From Bacteroidales bacterium (GTDB taxonomy: Bacteria > Bacteroidota > Bacteroidia > Bacteroidales > UBA932), in assembly GCA_017473705.1 (NCBI GenBank), contig JAFUJQ010000001.1, forward strand, positions 1-64,000: a DNA stretch of 64,000 nt, in the 5' to 3' direction. The notes under the pieces were generated by a model. It worked only from the letters and a program-made list of their open reading frames with translations, was not told the origin of the DNA and ran no database searches. A program made the translations under genes and the position numbers. Positions 6,827 through 16,814 of the stretch are shown in pieces. How positions within the stretch are numbered: the first letter of the stretch is position 1; every line of letters begins with the position of its first letter.

Positions 6827-9772
6827 ATGAAAAATTTTAAGTTGTATTTGATTTCTGTCATTGCAGTTCTGGCTCTCGGAAGCGTGCCTGCATATGCCCA
6901 GACTCAGGTGAAGGTTACCGGAGTGGTGACCTCTGCCGAGGACGGACTGCCGATGATGGGCGTGGGAGTCATGGCTGGTCCAGGCAACGGTGTGATAACA
7001 TCGCTTGACGGAGACTATGTCATCGAAGTGGCCCCTGGTACTGAGCTTGTCTTCTCAAGCATTGGCTTCGTGGATGAGAAAGTGACAGTGCCTTCTGTGG
7101 CCGAGTTCGTCCACAATGTAGTCATGCAGCCTGAAAGCCTTAAGCTCGACGATGTGGTGGTGATCGCATACGGAGTGAGAAAGAAGGGTACGGTTGCCGG
7201 CTCGGTTTCGACCGTTAAGTCGGAGAAACTCGAAAACACCCCGACAGCAGCGTTTGACCAGGCTCTTCAGGGCCAGGTAGCCGGTCTTACCGTGCTGTCG
7301 AGCACCGGTGAGCCAAGCGCGTCTGCAACGATGACTATCCGTGGTACAAACTCCATCAACTCCGGAACCGCGCCGCTTTACATTCTTGACGGAGTCGCTA
7401 TTTCAGCATCAGACTTCAATACTATCAACCCGGCCGACATCGAGAGCATGTCCGTTCTGAAGGACGCCTCCTCGACTTCGATCTATGGTGCGCGTGCAGC
7501 CAACGGTGTGATCGTGATCACGACCAAGCGCGGACGTAACATGGAAAGACCCAATGTGAACTATCGCATGCAGATGGGATGGTCTGCCCTGGCTCAGGGA
7601 AAGTGGGACCTGATGAACACGGCAGAGCGCATCCAGTATGAGAAGGAACTCGGACTGACAGCGGGGCAGAACTACGACTATCTGTCAGGCATTGATGTCA
7701 ACTGGATGGATGTAGTCTTCAATGATTCGGCGATGCTCCAGAGCCATGAGGTGTCGGTTTCCGGTGCCACTGAGACTACAAACTATTATTTCTCAGGCGG
7801 ATATTATGACCAGGAGGGTATTGCTCCAGGCTCGCAGTTCACCCGTTATTCGATGCGATTCAATTTCGAGCAGCAGATGGCCAGGTGGCTGAAGATGGGA
7901 ACAAACACCATGTTCAACTATCAGGACATTCTTCAGGCTGATGAAGGAGCATATACTCTGGTGACACCGATTTCAGCAGCACGTTTCATGCAGCCATACT
8001 GGAATCCTTACAAGGCGGACGGATCCCTGGCATCTATCAATGACGGTACATGGAAGGGCTCGGGCCAGAATCCTCTGGAGTGGCTGGCGAACAATCCTCT
8101 GGCTTACAAGAAATACAAATTGTTCTCGACTGTCTTTGCCGAACTTACTCTTTATAAGAATCTCGTGTTCAAGTCTCAGTTCGGTGTGGACTTCTCGCAT
8201 ACTACAGGCTTCAGCCAGTCTTTCCCTGACTATGCTCCAAATCTCGGAGAGGGAAGCGCAGCCAGAAGCTCGAGTGACGGTCTGAACCTGCAGCTGTCAA
8301 ATACGTTGACCTATCGTTTCGATATAGACAACATCCATGATTTCAATTTCCTGCTCGGTCATGAGTGGCAGGATTATCATTCGGAGGGATTCAGTATCAG
8401 TACGGCAGGACAGAACAACTCCAAGCTTACAGACGTGTCGACAGGAACGAGAGCAACCTCATGGACCAGCAATTCAACCTCGGATTATTCCCGTGTGTCT
8501 TTCTTCGGCCGTGCAGAGTATAACTTCGCAGACCGCTACTATGGTGAGGTTTCGCTCCGTACGGACGGATCATCAAGATTCGGAAAGAACAACCGCTGGG
8601 GTGTGTTCGGCGCTGTGGGATTCATGTGGAACCTTCGCAACGAGGACTTCATGGCGGACTCCCGCAGCTGGCTTACCATGGCTCAGGTCGCTCTCAGTTC
8701 GGGAACGTCAGGTAACTCTGAAATTCCTAATTATGAGCATCTTGCACTGATTGGTGGCGGCTCTGACTATATCGGAGATGCAGGCATCGCGCCTATACAG
8801 CCGGGTAACGAAGACCTTACATGGGAAAACACATGGACCTCGAACCTTGCCTTCCATTTCGGATTCTGGAACAGGCTCAATGTGGATCTTGAACTGTACA
8901 ACAAACTTACTACCGACATGCTGATGTCTGTTCCTCTGGCATTCTCGCAGTCCAACGGATATGGCTACAAGTGGTCAAATGTCGGCGCCATGGTCAACAG
9001 GGGAGTTGAACTCAATGTGAATGCTACAATCCTGCAGATCAAGGACTTCATGTGGGCGGTGAACGCCAATGTAGGATATAACCACAACAGGCTTACCGAA
9101 CTGTACAACGGAGTCGATGAATATGAGACTTCCAACACCAGCACCAAGCTCGTGGTGGGACATCCGGTCGGAGAGTTCTATGTAAACCGCTATGCCGGCG
9201 TAAATCCTGCAAACGGTGATGCGCTCTGGTATGACAAGGACGGAAGGATCACCAATGAGCTTCGCGACGAGGACAAGGTTCTTGTCGGAAAGACCTACCA
9301 CGCTCCATGGCAGGGCGGTTTCGGCACCAACCTTTCATGGAAAGGTCTGAGCCTCAGCGCCCAGTTCAGCTGGGTGGGTGACCGCTGGATGATCAACAAC
9401 GACCGCTACTTCGATGAGTCGAACGGACGCTTCATGACATATAACCAGTCAAAGAGGCTCCTCGATCGCTGGAAGCAGCCGGGCGACATCACGGACATCC
9501 CTCGTCACGGCGTCTACACGGAGTTCGACAGCCGCCTCCTCGAGGATGCGTCGTTCCTCCGACTCAAGAACCTGATGCTTTCATATTCTCTCCCTTCGGG
9601 CCTTCTCAAGAAGACAGGTTTCATAAGGGGACTCAGGATATATGCACAGGGACAGAACCTCCTCACATTCACCAACTTCTCAGGTCTTGATCCTGAAGGT
9701 GTATCAAACATTTATGCGGCACAGTATCCTATGTCCCGCCAGTATACATTCGGTCTCGACCTCTTATTCTAA
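6827..9772 (+). CDS. susC: SusC/RagA-family TonB-dependent outer-membrane transporter
   Basis: 981 residues. Signal peptide at about 1-24 (VPAYAQ), then a carboxypeptidase-D-like N-terminal domain (KVTGVVTSAEDGLPMMGVGV), a plug domain with the SusC signatures LYILDGVAI and IYGARAANGVIVITTKRG, and a long beta-barrel ending in an aromatic residue (FGLDLLF). It would import a large ligand held by the SusD lid, powered by TonB/ExbBD in the inner membrane. It is the first gene of a run reaching 21.8 kb and stops two bases before the SusD start. The associated LRR proteins and subtilase suggest a peptide or protein ligand rather than a glycan; that is inference. Confidence 0.95.
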   Translation: MKNFKLYLISVIAVLALGSVPAYAQTQVKVTGVVTSAEDGLPMMGVGVMAGPGNGVITSLDGDYVIEVAPGTELVFSSIGFVDEKVTVPSVAEFVHNVVMQPESLKLDDVVVIAYGVRKKGTVAGSVSTVKSEKLENTPTAAFDQALQGQVAGLTVLSSTGEPSASATMTIRGTNSINSGTAPLYILDGVAISASDFNTINPADIESMSVLKDASSTSIYGARAANGVIVITTKRGRNMERPNVNYRMQMGWSALAQGKWDLMNTAERIQYEKELGLTAGQNYDYLSGIDVNWMDVVFNDSAMLQSHEVSVSGATETTNYYFSGGYYDQEGIAPGSQFTRYSMRFNFEQQMARWLKMGTNTMFNYQDILQADEGAYTLVTPISAARFMQPYWNPYKADGSLASINDGTWKGSGQNPLEWLANNPLAYKKYKLFSTVFAELTLYKNLVFKSQFGVDFSHTTGFSQSFPDYAPNLGEGSAARSSSDGLNLQLSNTLTYRFDIDNIHDFNFLLGHEWQDYHSEGFSISTAGQNNSKLTDVSTGTRATSWTSNSTSDYSRVSFFGRAEYNFADRYYGEVSLRTDGSSRFGKNNRWGVFGAVGFMWNLRNEDFMADSRSWLTMAQVALSSGTSGNSEIPNYEHLALIGGGSDYIGDAGIAPIQPGNEDLTWENTWTSNLAFHFGFWNRLNVDLELYNKLTTDMLMSVPLAFSQSNGYGYKWSNVGAMVNRGVELNVNATILQIKDFMWAVNANVGYNHNRLTELYNGVDEYETSNTSTKLVVGHPVGEFYVNRYAGVNPANGDALWYDKDGRITNELRDEDKVLVGKTYHAPWQGGFGTNLSWKGLSLSAQFSWVGDRWMINNDRYFDESNGRFMTYNQSKRLLDRWKQPGDITDIPRHGVYTEFDSRLLEDASFLRLKNLMLSYSLPSGLLKKTGFIRGLRIYAQGQNLLTFTNFSGLDPEGVSNIYAAQYPMSRQYTFGLDLLF

Positions 9773-9773
9773 T

Positions 9774-11291
9774 ATGAAGATGATGAAGAACATATATATG
9801 AAACTTATGAGGATGGCGGCAGTGATTGCCGTATCCTTCAGTCTTGCTTCGTGTCTGGAGAAGTTCCCTGGCGATGCCATCCTCGAGACCGAAAGCATGA
9901 AGAGCCTGGACGATGCCGAGCAGATCCTGACCGGCATCTACACGGCCTACATGAGCAGCGGCCTCTACAGCGGTTACCTGACCCTCTGTCCGGACATCCA
10001 GGCTGACCTTGCATATGCCGTTCAGGGAAATACCAATACATTCGGCACCTTGTGGCAGTGGGACATCCGTTCTACAAATGCCGAGGTTGAGGCCGTCTAT
10101 GCCTCTCTTTACAGGGTGATCGGAAGATGCAACTTCTATCTTGACCAGGTTGACGCGCTTCGTGACAGCATGACAGATGATGAACAGATCAAGTATCTCG
10201 ACTACTATACAGGAGAGGTCTACTGCGCCAGGGCTCTGGCATATTCTGAGCTTGTCAAGTGCTTCTGCAAGGCCTATGATCCTGCAACTGCAGAGAATGA
10301 GCTTGGAGTGGTCCTCGCAGATACATATTTCGGTGAGAAGCCTCAGAAGCGTGCAAGCCTGTATGAATCCTACCAGTTCATTCTTTCAGACCTGGCAAAG
10401 GCTGAGGAAATGCTTGATGAGGAAAATGACGCCTATAATTCTCCATACTTTACAAATGCGGCCGCTCATGCCATTCATGCAAGAACCGCTTTGTACATGC
10501 AGGATTGGGATATGGCGGTTTCGGAGTCTTCGCAGCTGATAGATTCCGATTCCTTTGCACTTGCTTCTGCAAGAAGTTATTATACTTCAAGCCAGACATA
10601 TCTGGATTACATGTGGACCAATGACAGTTCTTTCGAGAACATATGGAGGATAGGCTACACCGCGACATCCTATGGCGGAGCTATCGGATCGGTCTTCCTC
10701 AATTTCACCACTGACTATACTTATTATTACCCTGACTATGTACCTGCGCAGTGGGTTCTCAAGCTTTACGGATCCGGAGATGCCCGATATAATGCCTATT
10801 TCGCAAATGCCCAGACAGGATATGCACATGGACTCACATGGCCTCTCCTGGTGAAGTATTTTGGCAACGAGTCACTGATGGCAAATATGATCTATCATGT
10901 GAATATGCCGAAGCCGCTCCGTCTTGCAGAGCAGTATCTCATCCGTGCAGAGGCTTATTGCAGGAAAGGCGACTATGGTGCGGCGTCTGCCGATCTCACC
11001 ACTCTTCGCGAGTCCAGATATGTAAGCGGAGGCGCCACCGCGGTCAATTCCTCAAACTGGCTGCAGGCGATATCAGATGAAAGAGTGCGTGAACTTTATA
11101 TGGAAGGTTTCCGCCTCCATGACCTGAAACGATGGGATATGGGCTTTGAACGCACTCCGCAGTCTCAGACCCAGTCTGAAGGAAGTTCTCTGAAGATAAA
11201 GGCCGGCGATCCTTTGTTCGTATGGCCTATACCTAATCACGAACTTTCTTCTCCTGGATCCCAGATCCAGCCAAATGAGAGCAACAGATAA
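9774..11291 (+). CDS. susD: SusD/RagB-family nutrient-binding outer-membrane lipoprotein
   Basis: 505 residues. Signal peptide with a lipobox ending SLASC (Cys27), then a TPR-rich SusD fold: the start region (EKFPGDAILETESMKSLDDAEQILTGIYTAY), the middle part with ALAYSELVKCF, and the conserved C-terminal block LRLAEQYLIRAEAYCRKGD ... ERVRELYMEGFRLHDLKRW are typical. It forms the lid on the SusC barrel. I start at MKMMKN directly behind the SusC stop; the reading frame is open further upstream inside susC, but those Mets lack a signal peptide. Met at 9780 is an alternative start. Confidence 0.94.
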   Translation: MKMMKNIYMKLMRMAAVIAVSFSLASCLEKFPGDAILETESMKSLDDAEQILTGIYTAYMSSGLYSGYLTLCPDIQADLAYAVQGNTNTFGTLWQWDIRSTNAEVEAVYASLYRVIGRCNFYLDQVDALRDSMTDDEQIKYLDYYTGEVYCARALAYSELVKCFCKAYDPATAENELGVVLADTYFGEKPQKRASLYESYQFILSDLAKAEEMLDEENDAYNSPYFTNAAAHAIHARTALYMQDWDMAVSESSQLIDSDSFALASARSYYTSSQTYLDYMWTNDSSFENIWRIGYTATSYGGAIGSVFLNFTTDYTYYYPDYVPAQWVLKLYGSGDARYNAYFANAQTGYAHGLTWPLLVKYFGNESLMANMIYHVNMPKPLRLAEQYLIRAEAYCRKGDYGAASADLTTLRESRYVSGGATAVNSSNWLQAISDERVRELYMEGFRLHDLKRWDMGFERTPQSQTQSEGSSLKIKAGDPLFVWPIPNHELSSPGSQIQPNESNR

Positions 11292-11302
11292 TTTGATGAC
11301 GT

Positions 11303-12205
11303 ATGAAGCATAAATTCAGATACATTGCAATTACTTTCCTTGCCGCTGTTGTATTGACCGGCTGCAAGGAGAATTATGTGACATATGACGATGCCGAATA
11401 TGTCATGTTTGCCGACACCATGGCGACATATCCTGTCCGTATGGATGTCGAGTACTTCAGCATTCCGGTGGTGTCCACCGTCGTGCGTGATTATGACCGT
11501 ACATTCGGTGTAGAGGTCATAGACAAGGGAAACAACGCTATTGAGAATCTGCACTATCGTCTTAAGTCCAACACTGTGACAATCAAGGCGGGCGAAATGC
11601 GTGCAGATGTCCTGGTACATGGTTTCTATGATAATATCGAGGCAACGGACTCCCTGGGATTCCAGTTGCGCCTGGTCATGGACGAAAGGCTTGAAATGCC
11701 TCTCTACGGCAGCAGTACCAAGGCTGTTCTGATGAAGAGCTGTCCGTTCGACGTCAATAACTTCACAGGATACTGTGTGCTTACTTCAATGTTCCTGTAT
11801 CAGTACAGCATCACCGGTTCTTACCAGAAACTGGTGTATACCGAGAAACATCCGACTCAGGAGAATATGATCATATGCCGTAACTGGATCAATGACGGCT
11901 ATGACGTGACAATGACATTCCACCCTGAGGACCCTATGAAACCTCTGGTGACAATGGACGAGGGACAGGTCGCTTCGGATGAGGGTTCATTCTTTGGAAC
12001 GGCTCATGGAGATGACCGCATACAGGTCAGAAGCAGCGCCTTGAATGAATCCATATTCTATCCTTGTGGCAGCTATCTCTACATCTGGACGGAAATGTAT
12101 GTGGAGAATCTGGGAACCCCTGTAGGAACGGTAGGACATTTCTATAATATCATGGAATGGATAAGTGACGAGGAGGCCGAGCGTCTCAAAAGGGAAGGAA
12201 TGTAA
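11303..12205 (+). CDS. DUF4843-like surface lipoprotein
   Basis: 300 residues. Signal peptide with lipobox VLTGC (Cys21). The N-terminal half (YVMFADTMATYPVRMDVEYFSIPVVSTVVRDYDRTFGVEV, then a TVTIKAGEMRADV block) matches the DUF4843 pattern found next to SusCD pairs. The C-terminal half (CPFDVNNFTGYCVLTSMF to the end) is a second beta-rich part, perhaps the domain annotated DUF4984. It starts 11 bases after susD and probably acts as an accessory ligand-binding surface protein. Function unproven. Confidence 0.7.
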   Translation: MKHKFRYIAITFLAAVVLTGCKENYVTYDDAEYVMFADTMATYPVRMDVEYFSIPVVSTVVRDYDRTFGVEVIDKGNNAIENLHYRLKSNTVTIKAGEMRADVLVHGFYDNIEATDSLGFQLRLVMDERLEMPLYGSSTKAVLMKSCPFDVNNFTGYCVLTSMFLYQYSITGSYQKLVYTEKHPTQENMIICRNWINDGYDVTMTFHPEDPMKPLVTMDEGQVASDEGSFFGTAHGDDRIQVRSSALNESIFYPCGSYLYIWTEMYVENLGTPVGTVGHFYNIMEWISDEEAERLKREGM

Positions 12206-12226
12206 AATCACATGACTGTTTGAATT

Positions 12227-14167
12227 ATGAAGAAGAATAATATATCAGGATTTTTTGCAGCCCTCGTGATGGGATCTGCATTGTTTGCGGCTTCTTGCGA
12301 AAAGCCGTCAGAAGAGACTCCGGCTCCGGAGTTCCCTCAGCTCATTGAAAAGACTGTCACTCCCGGCGAGTCTGTGACAATACCAGTTCAGGCAAATCTG
12401 GATTGGGAAATCTCAGTTCCGGAGAACGGCCTTCAGTGGTTCTGGATTCAGGATGGGGCGTTTCAGCTGTATAGACTTAGCGGAAAGGCCGGAGAAGCGG
12501 AGGTCGTGATAGGTGTTTCCGCAACGGAGGAATTCGACAATGACCGCGTATGCGAAGTCACAATGACAATGGGGGGCGAATCCAAGGTTATTGCCAGACT
12601 TACCCGCCCTTCCAAGGAAAAGCATTTGACCGTCTATGCAGCAGTAGTTACAGACGGTGAGGTCCAGTTCAACGAGACAGGAGACTCATACCTCTATGAA
12701 ACAGAGGAGGCGGAGTCTGTCGACATGATATGGACAGGCACCGAATTCAGGCTTCCGATAAAGGTCGAGTCAAATTATAACTGGTCAATCAAGACACCTG
12801 AGTGGGCGAGAGTCGATGTCCCTTCGGACGGAGTGGGCGAGAAGACCCTCATTGTCTATGGAGTGCCTTCTGCGTATCCTCTGGATGCCGCTTCAGGCAA
12901 ACTTCAGTTCATGTCGGGAGAGACGGTTGTGAAGGAATATGTTGTGAATATTCCGGGATGCAAGGATATTTTCTCTTACAAGATGGATATGAGCATCACT
13001 GAGCTGGAGTTCAACTTTCAGGGCCAGATCAAGGTGGCTACCGGCTTCATCGACGGTCCTGCAACCGGTTATGTTTCCGGTGCGGACGGAATCAGGGTCA
13101 TTGCGCTCAGCAGGAATGAGTCTGGTTTCTCGGCCGATGCTCCTTCATGGCTGGAGGTGAATGTGGCGGAATATGACCGGACTGAAGGCGCTGATGTACT
13201 TCAGCAGAGGAACATAACCGTATCGGTTGCACTGAATGAGGGAGACAACCGCCATGCGGCTCTCCTGTTCCTGCCTCCGACACTCACAGTTGCGGCTTCA
13301 GACCTGTTCGAGGGAACCGAGATCAAGGAAGAGTATAAGCAGTATTCAGTTCCTGTGACACAGCTTTCAAGCGATCAGGAATTCATTTCCATGTTAGCCA
13401 ATCCATCTGACATGGCTGCCGGCGGAGCTACATTCGCTGTTTCGGAAAATGAGGACCTCTATGACAGATTCGGACAGACAAGATATGCATATGAGCTTGT
13501 CTATACCAATCAGTATGCAAGAGACAACGCCAGAATGATCTTCACATCGGCAGTGACATCCTATAAGGTGTTCGACGAGAACGGCTTCCTTTCGATGACA
13601 CTTGACGAGGACATGAAGGGAGGAGTCGTGGATATGGTTTCAGAAACCGCTCAGACCGGTCATGTTGTGCTGTATGGAACAGAAGGAAATGTTCTTGCTG
13701 TTATCGAGTGCCGCTTTGATCCCGAAGAGATTATCGGCGAAGTTGCAGATGTTGCCTTCATAGGAGAGAGCGTCATGTATGCTCCGATGGTCGGTGCGAC
13801 CCTCGAGGATGTAAGTGAGGATCCGTCGTTCAGCCAATATCGTGAAGGACAAGCGCTTGTATATCATCTCCGTTATACGATGCCTGCGATGCCGATGACG
13901 ATATCCATCCCGTCTTCAATCAAGAAGCATACGGTCAATCCGTATACGTTCAGGCATAATATCAGAGTGAATGACCTCAAGTATGACGAGGACTTCGTGA
14001 ATGGAGTTCTCGGAGGCGTGGCTCTTGTCGATGGTGGTGTGACCATATATATGGAGATGCCGGAAGGAATGGATTACCTTCGTGGCAACATCATATTCTC
14101 CAACTCTGCCGACGAGACGATACTGGTTCTCGTATGCACTCTTGATCTTCGTGAAACTGCAGAATAA
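12227..14167 (+). CDS. BACON-like multidomain surface lipoprotein (DUF5003-like)
   Basis: 646 residues. Lipobox FAASC (Cys24). The first domain (VTPGESVTIPVQANLDWEISVPENGLQWFWI) has the BACON look, with a conserved Trp after a beta strand, and residues about 150-240 repeat this (LPIKVESNYNWSIKTPEWARVDVPSDGVGEKTLIV). The C-terminal 400 residues are beta-rich and not recognised; the whole resembles Bacteroidales proteins labelled DUF5003. No catalytic motif is seen. It is cotranscribed with SusCD (22-base gap) and is probably a cell-surface binding or spacer protein. Confidence 0.6.
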   Translation: MKKNNISGFFAALVMGSALFAASCEKPSEETPAPEFPQLIEKTVTPGESVTIPVQANLDWEISVPENGLQWFWIQDGAFQLYRLSGKAGEAEVVIGVSATEEFDNDRVCEVTMTMGGESKVIARLTRPSKEKHLTVYAAVVTDGEVQFNETGDSYLYETEEAESVDMIWTGTEFRLPIKVESNYNWSIKTPEWARVDVPSDGVGEKTLIVYGVPSAYPLDAASGKLQFMSGETVVKEYVVNIPGCKDIFSYKMDMSITELEFNFQGQIKVATGFIDGPATGYVSGADGIRVIALSRNESGFSADAPSWLEVNVAEYDRTEGADVLQQRNITVSVALNEGDNRHAALLFLPPTLTVAASDLFEGTEIKEEYKQYSVPVTQLSSDQEFISMLANPSDMAAGGATFAVSENEDLYDRFGQTRYAYELVYTNQYARDNARMIFTSAVTSYKVFDENGFLSMTLDEDMKGGVVDMVSETAQTGHVVLYGTEGNVLAVIECRFDPEEIIGEVADVAFIGESVMYAPMVGATLEDVSEDPSFSQYREGQALVYHLRYTMPAMPMTISIPSSIKKHTVNPYTFRHNIRVNDLKYDEDFVNGVLGGVALVDGGVTIYMEMPEGMDYLRGNIIFSNSADETILVLVCTLDLRETAE

Positions 14168-14176
14168 CAATAAACT

Positions 14177-16798
14177 ATGAGATATATCAAGAATATTGTC
14201 ATCTGGCTGTCTGCGCTACTGACGGCAGCCGCCTGTACTCAGGCGGAGCCGGATTACCGCGATCACCAGTATGGTCATGTACAGTTCAAGCTGTATAAGG
14301 CCGCCTCATATGATGACACTCAGACCAAGGCTGTGCTTGAGCAGCTGGACTATCTGAAGGATGTCACCAAGATAAAGGTGGCCCTGGATTATGAAGGCAA
14401 CAGGATATCACAGACACTTCCGGTCAATGCGTCGGACGACAATGCGGCCGAGTTCGGCCTGAGAAGTGACAAGCTCAAGCTTCTGGCCGGAAAATATGAT
14501 GTCCTTAACTTCTCCCTTTTCAACAAGCTGGACGAAGTGGTTTATGAAGGCACTCCGGCTTCATCTCAGATGTCTTTTGAGGTGATTCCCGGCGGTCTTT
14601 GTGTCCACGATCTCCTGGCCAATGTGGTTGAAAGGGGCAAGGTGAGGTTTACCATAGTCAAGGACATGTCTGACTTTGAGCAGGTTACAAAGGCTCCTGC
14701 CCGTCCTTATACTTTTGATGAGATCAAGTTCATCACATTGTCAGTGAGATCCAAGGAGGGAGTCAAGACAAAGTTTGAAAAGCTTCCGGCAAAGTTCTCA
14801 GTGCATTTTGACGAGACGGATGATGTAGAGGACGGCTACCGTACATCGAGCCTCCAGTGCGATACGCTGCTGTCTCTGGTTGCCGGCGAGTATGTAGTCG
14901 AGTCATATGAAGCTTATGACTCAGGACGCAGTCTCCTGGAGACGAGCAACAGGAATGTGGCAGGTTTTGTCATAGAGGACAACAGTACCACTGAGGTGGA
15001 TGTTCCCGTAAGGCTCTATCATACAGATGAGTACATAAAGGACTATTATGCCCTGTACGAGATATGGAAGGCTTTGAACGGTGATGAGTGGTATTATAAT
15101 GGAGAAGACTATCCTGTCGGAATCAACTGGGACTTCAACAAGGATCCTGACCTCTGGGGTGACCAGCCTGGTGTCTCTCTCCACTCGAACGGACGAGTTG
15201 CCATGATAAATCTCAGCGGCTTCGGTTTCCATGGCCATATGCCTGCGGCACTCGGCCAGCTTACCGAGCTGGTGGAGCTGTATCTCGGTTCTCACAATGA
15301 CAGCAACCAGTCTGCATATGATCCTACGGTGCAGCCGGGCAAGGGAACCAGAAACCGCTTCGAGAGACATAAGGAGCATATGAGGGCTCTTCATCCGGCA
15401 GAGCAGATGTCCGAGCCTGTAGCCAGAGCCTTGGCCGAGCATGACATAGTGATTCCGGAGACGGCAATGTACAGGTACATGCAGGAGTCTGACATAATCG
15501 ACGAGACTACCGGTCGCATGAGGATCAAGCCTATGGACATGAACCACGGAAAGCTTACCAACGGTCTTCTTAGTCTCCCGCCGGAAATAGGAAAGCTTGC
15601 CAAGCTTGAGCAGCTCTTCATTGCAAACGGCGAACTGACCACTCTTCCTAAGGAAATGTCCGGTCTGGTATCCTGCACAGACATTGAGGTTTATAACTGT
15701 CCTAAGATGACAGAGTTCCCTATGGCTCTGGCCAGGATGCCGGAACTGGTGTCGCTCAACCTTGCCAACAATTCCCAGTGGAGTGCCGAGGAGGCATTGA
15801 AGGGTATCAAGGCTCTGGCTGAGGGACCTTCTGCTGAAAAGATCCAGATCCTGTATTTCAATGAAAACAGTCTTGAGGTGATCCCTAAGGAAATCAAGAA
15901 TATGAAGAAGATGGGACTGCTGGATTTCTCTTCCAACAGGATTCATACGATAGAAGAGGCCTGGGGCAACGAGATCAAGCCGGTTCAGCTTTTCCTCGAC
16001 AACAACCGCCTGTCTTCTTTCCCGGTAAATGAGCAGGGAGTCTTCTGCTTTACCGAGGATACTGAGACATTCTCTGTCCGCAATAACCTTTTCACTGAGT
16101 TCCCTGACATTTTCTCAGCGAAGTCCATATATACTATTGTGTCGATTGACTTCTCTTATAACAAGATTACCCGTTTCCAGAATGGTGACGCTTTCAAGGG
16201 TGTCAATGTGGAGACCCTCACCCTGGCCAACAATCCGGGAATCAAGGCTTATCCGATTGAACTGGCAAAGTCGAATTCCATTGTGATGTATGTCAATCTT
16301 AGAGGATGCAATGTGGAGGTTATTCCGGAAGGATCGTTCGAATATGAGAATGCCATATACCTGTCATCTCTTGATCTTTCATACAACGATCTTTCAGATC
16401 TGCCGAGAGATATGCATGCAGGAAATCTTCCGTACCTCTATGGTGTAGAGCTGTCTCACAACAGATTCAAGGAATTCCCTTGGGAGCCGCTTGACAGCCA
16501 GTATCTGACTGTCTTCGCCATCAGGTCGCAGCGCGATGAGAATGGTGAAAGGTGCCTGTCAGACTGGCCGGAGGGCATTTACCAGCACAGGGGACTGCGC
16601 GGATTCTATATAGGTTCGAATAACCTTGGCAAGATAGAAGACACTATTTCGACGATATGCTATTATCTTGACATCAGTGACAATCCTGAGATCATTTTCG
16701 ATGCATCAGATGTCTGCTATGCCATTCAGGTCGGTGCATACATATTGATTTATGACAAGACGCAGGATATCAGGAACTGTGACATGCTGATAAACTAA
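14177..16798 (+). CDS. leucine-rich-repeat surface lipoprotein with N-terminal DUF4458-like domains
   Basis: 873 residues. Lipobox AAAC (Cys20). The N-terminal 280 residues hold beta domains resembling DUF4458. From about residue 330 to 850 there are many leucine-rich repeats of the LxxLxLxxN type (LEQLFIANGELTTLPKEM, LVSLNLANNS, MGLLDFSSNRIHTI, SLDLSYNDLSDLP). The LRR block would be a large protein-binding surface outside the outer membrane. The gene lies 9 bases after its neighbour in the SusCD run. A 341-codon open frame on the opposite strand is a shadow of the repeats. Confidence 0.8.
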   Translation: MRYIKNIVIWLSALLTAAACTQAEPDYRDHQYGHVQFKLYKAASYDDTQTKAVLEQLDYLKDVTKIKVALDYEGNRISQTLPVNASDDNAAEFGLRSDKLKLLAGKYDVLNFSLFNKLDEVVYEGTPASSQMSFEVIPGGLCVHDLLANVVERGKVRFTIVKDMSDFEQVTKAPARPYTFDEIKFITLSVRSKEGVKTKFEKLPAKFSVHFDETDDVEDGYRTSSLQCDTLLSLVAGEYVVESYEAYDSGRSLLETSNRNVAGFVIEDNSTTEVDVPVRLYHTDEYIKDYYALYEIWKALNGDEWYYNGEDYPVGINWDFNKDPDLWGDQPGVSLHSNGRVAMINLSGFGFHGHMPAALGQLTELVELYLGSHNDSNQSAYDPTVQPGKGTRNRFERHKEHMRALHPAEQMSEPVARALAEHDIVIPETAMYRYMQESDIIDETTGRMRIKPMDMNHGKLTNGLLSLPPEIGKLAKLEQLFIANGELTTLPKEMSGLVSCTDIEVYNCPKMTEFPMALARMPELVSLNLANNSQWSAEEALKGIKALAEGPSAEKIQILYFNENSLEVIPKEIKNMKKMGLLDFSSNRIHTIEEAWGNEIKPVQLFLDNNRLSSFPVNEQGVFCFTEDTETFSVRNNLFTEFPDIFSAKSIYTIVSIDFSYNKITRFQNGDAFKGVNVETLTLANNPGIKAYPIELAKSNSIVMYVNLRGCNVEVIPEGSFEYENAIYLSSLDLSYNDLSDLPRDMHAGNLPYLYGVELSHNRFKEFPWEPLDSQYLTVFAIRSQRDENGERCLSDWPEGIYQHRGLRGFYIGSNNLGKIEDTISTICYYLDISDNPEIIFDASDVCYAIQVGAYILIYDKTQDIRNCDMLIN

Positions 16799-16814
16799 TG
16801 CTGGAGGAAAACAC

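Noticed and set aside
9642..9773. Extended N-terminus of SusD inside susC
   Set aside because: It would hide the lipoprotein signal; the start at 9774 directly after the susC stop fits the family.
14921..15946. 341-codon open frame opposite the LRR gene
   Set aside because: It lies wholly within the plus-strand LRR gene, has no family pattern and no promoter, and arises from codon bias of the repeats.
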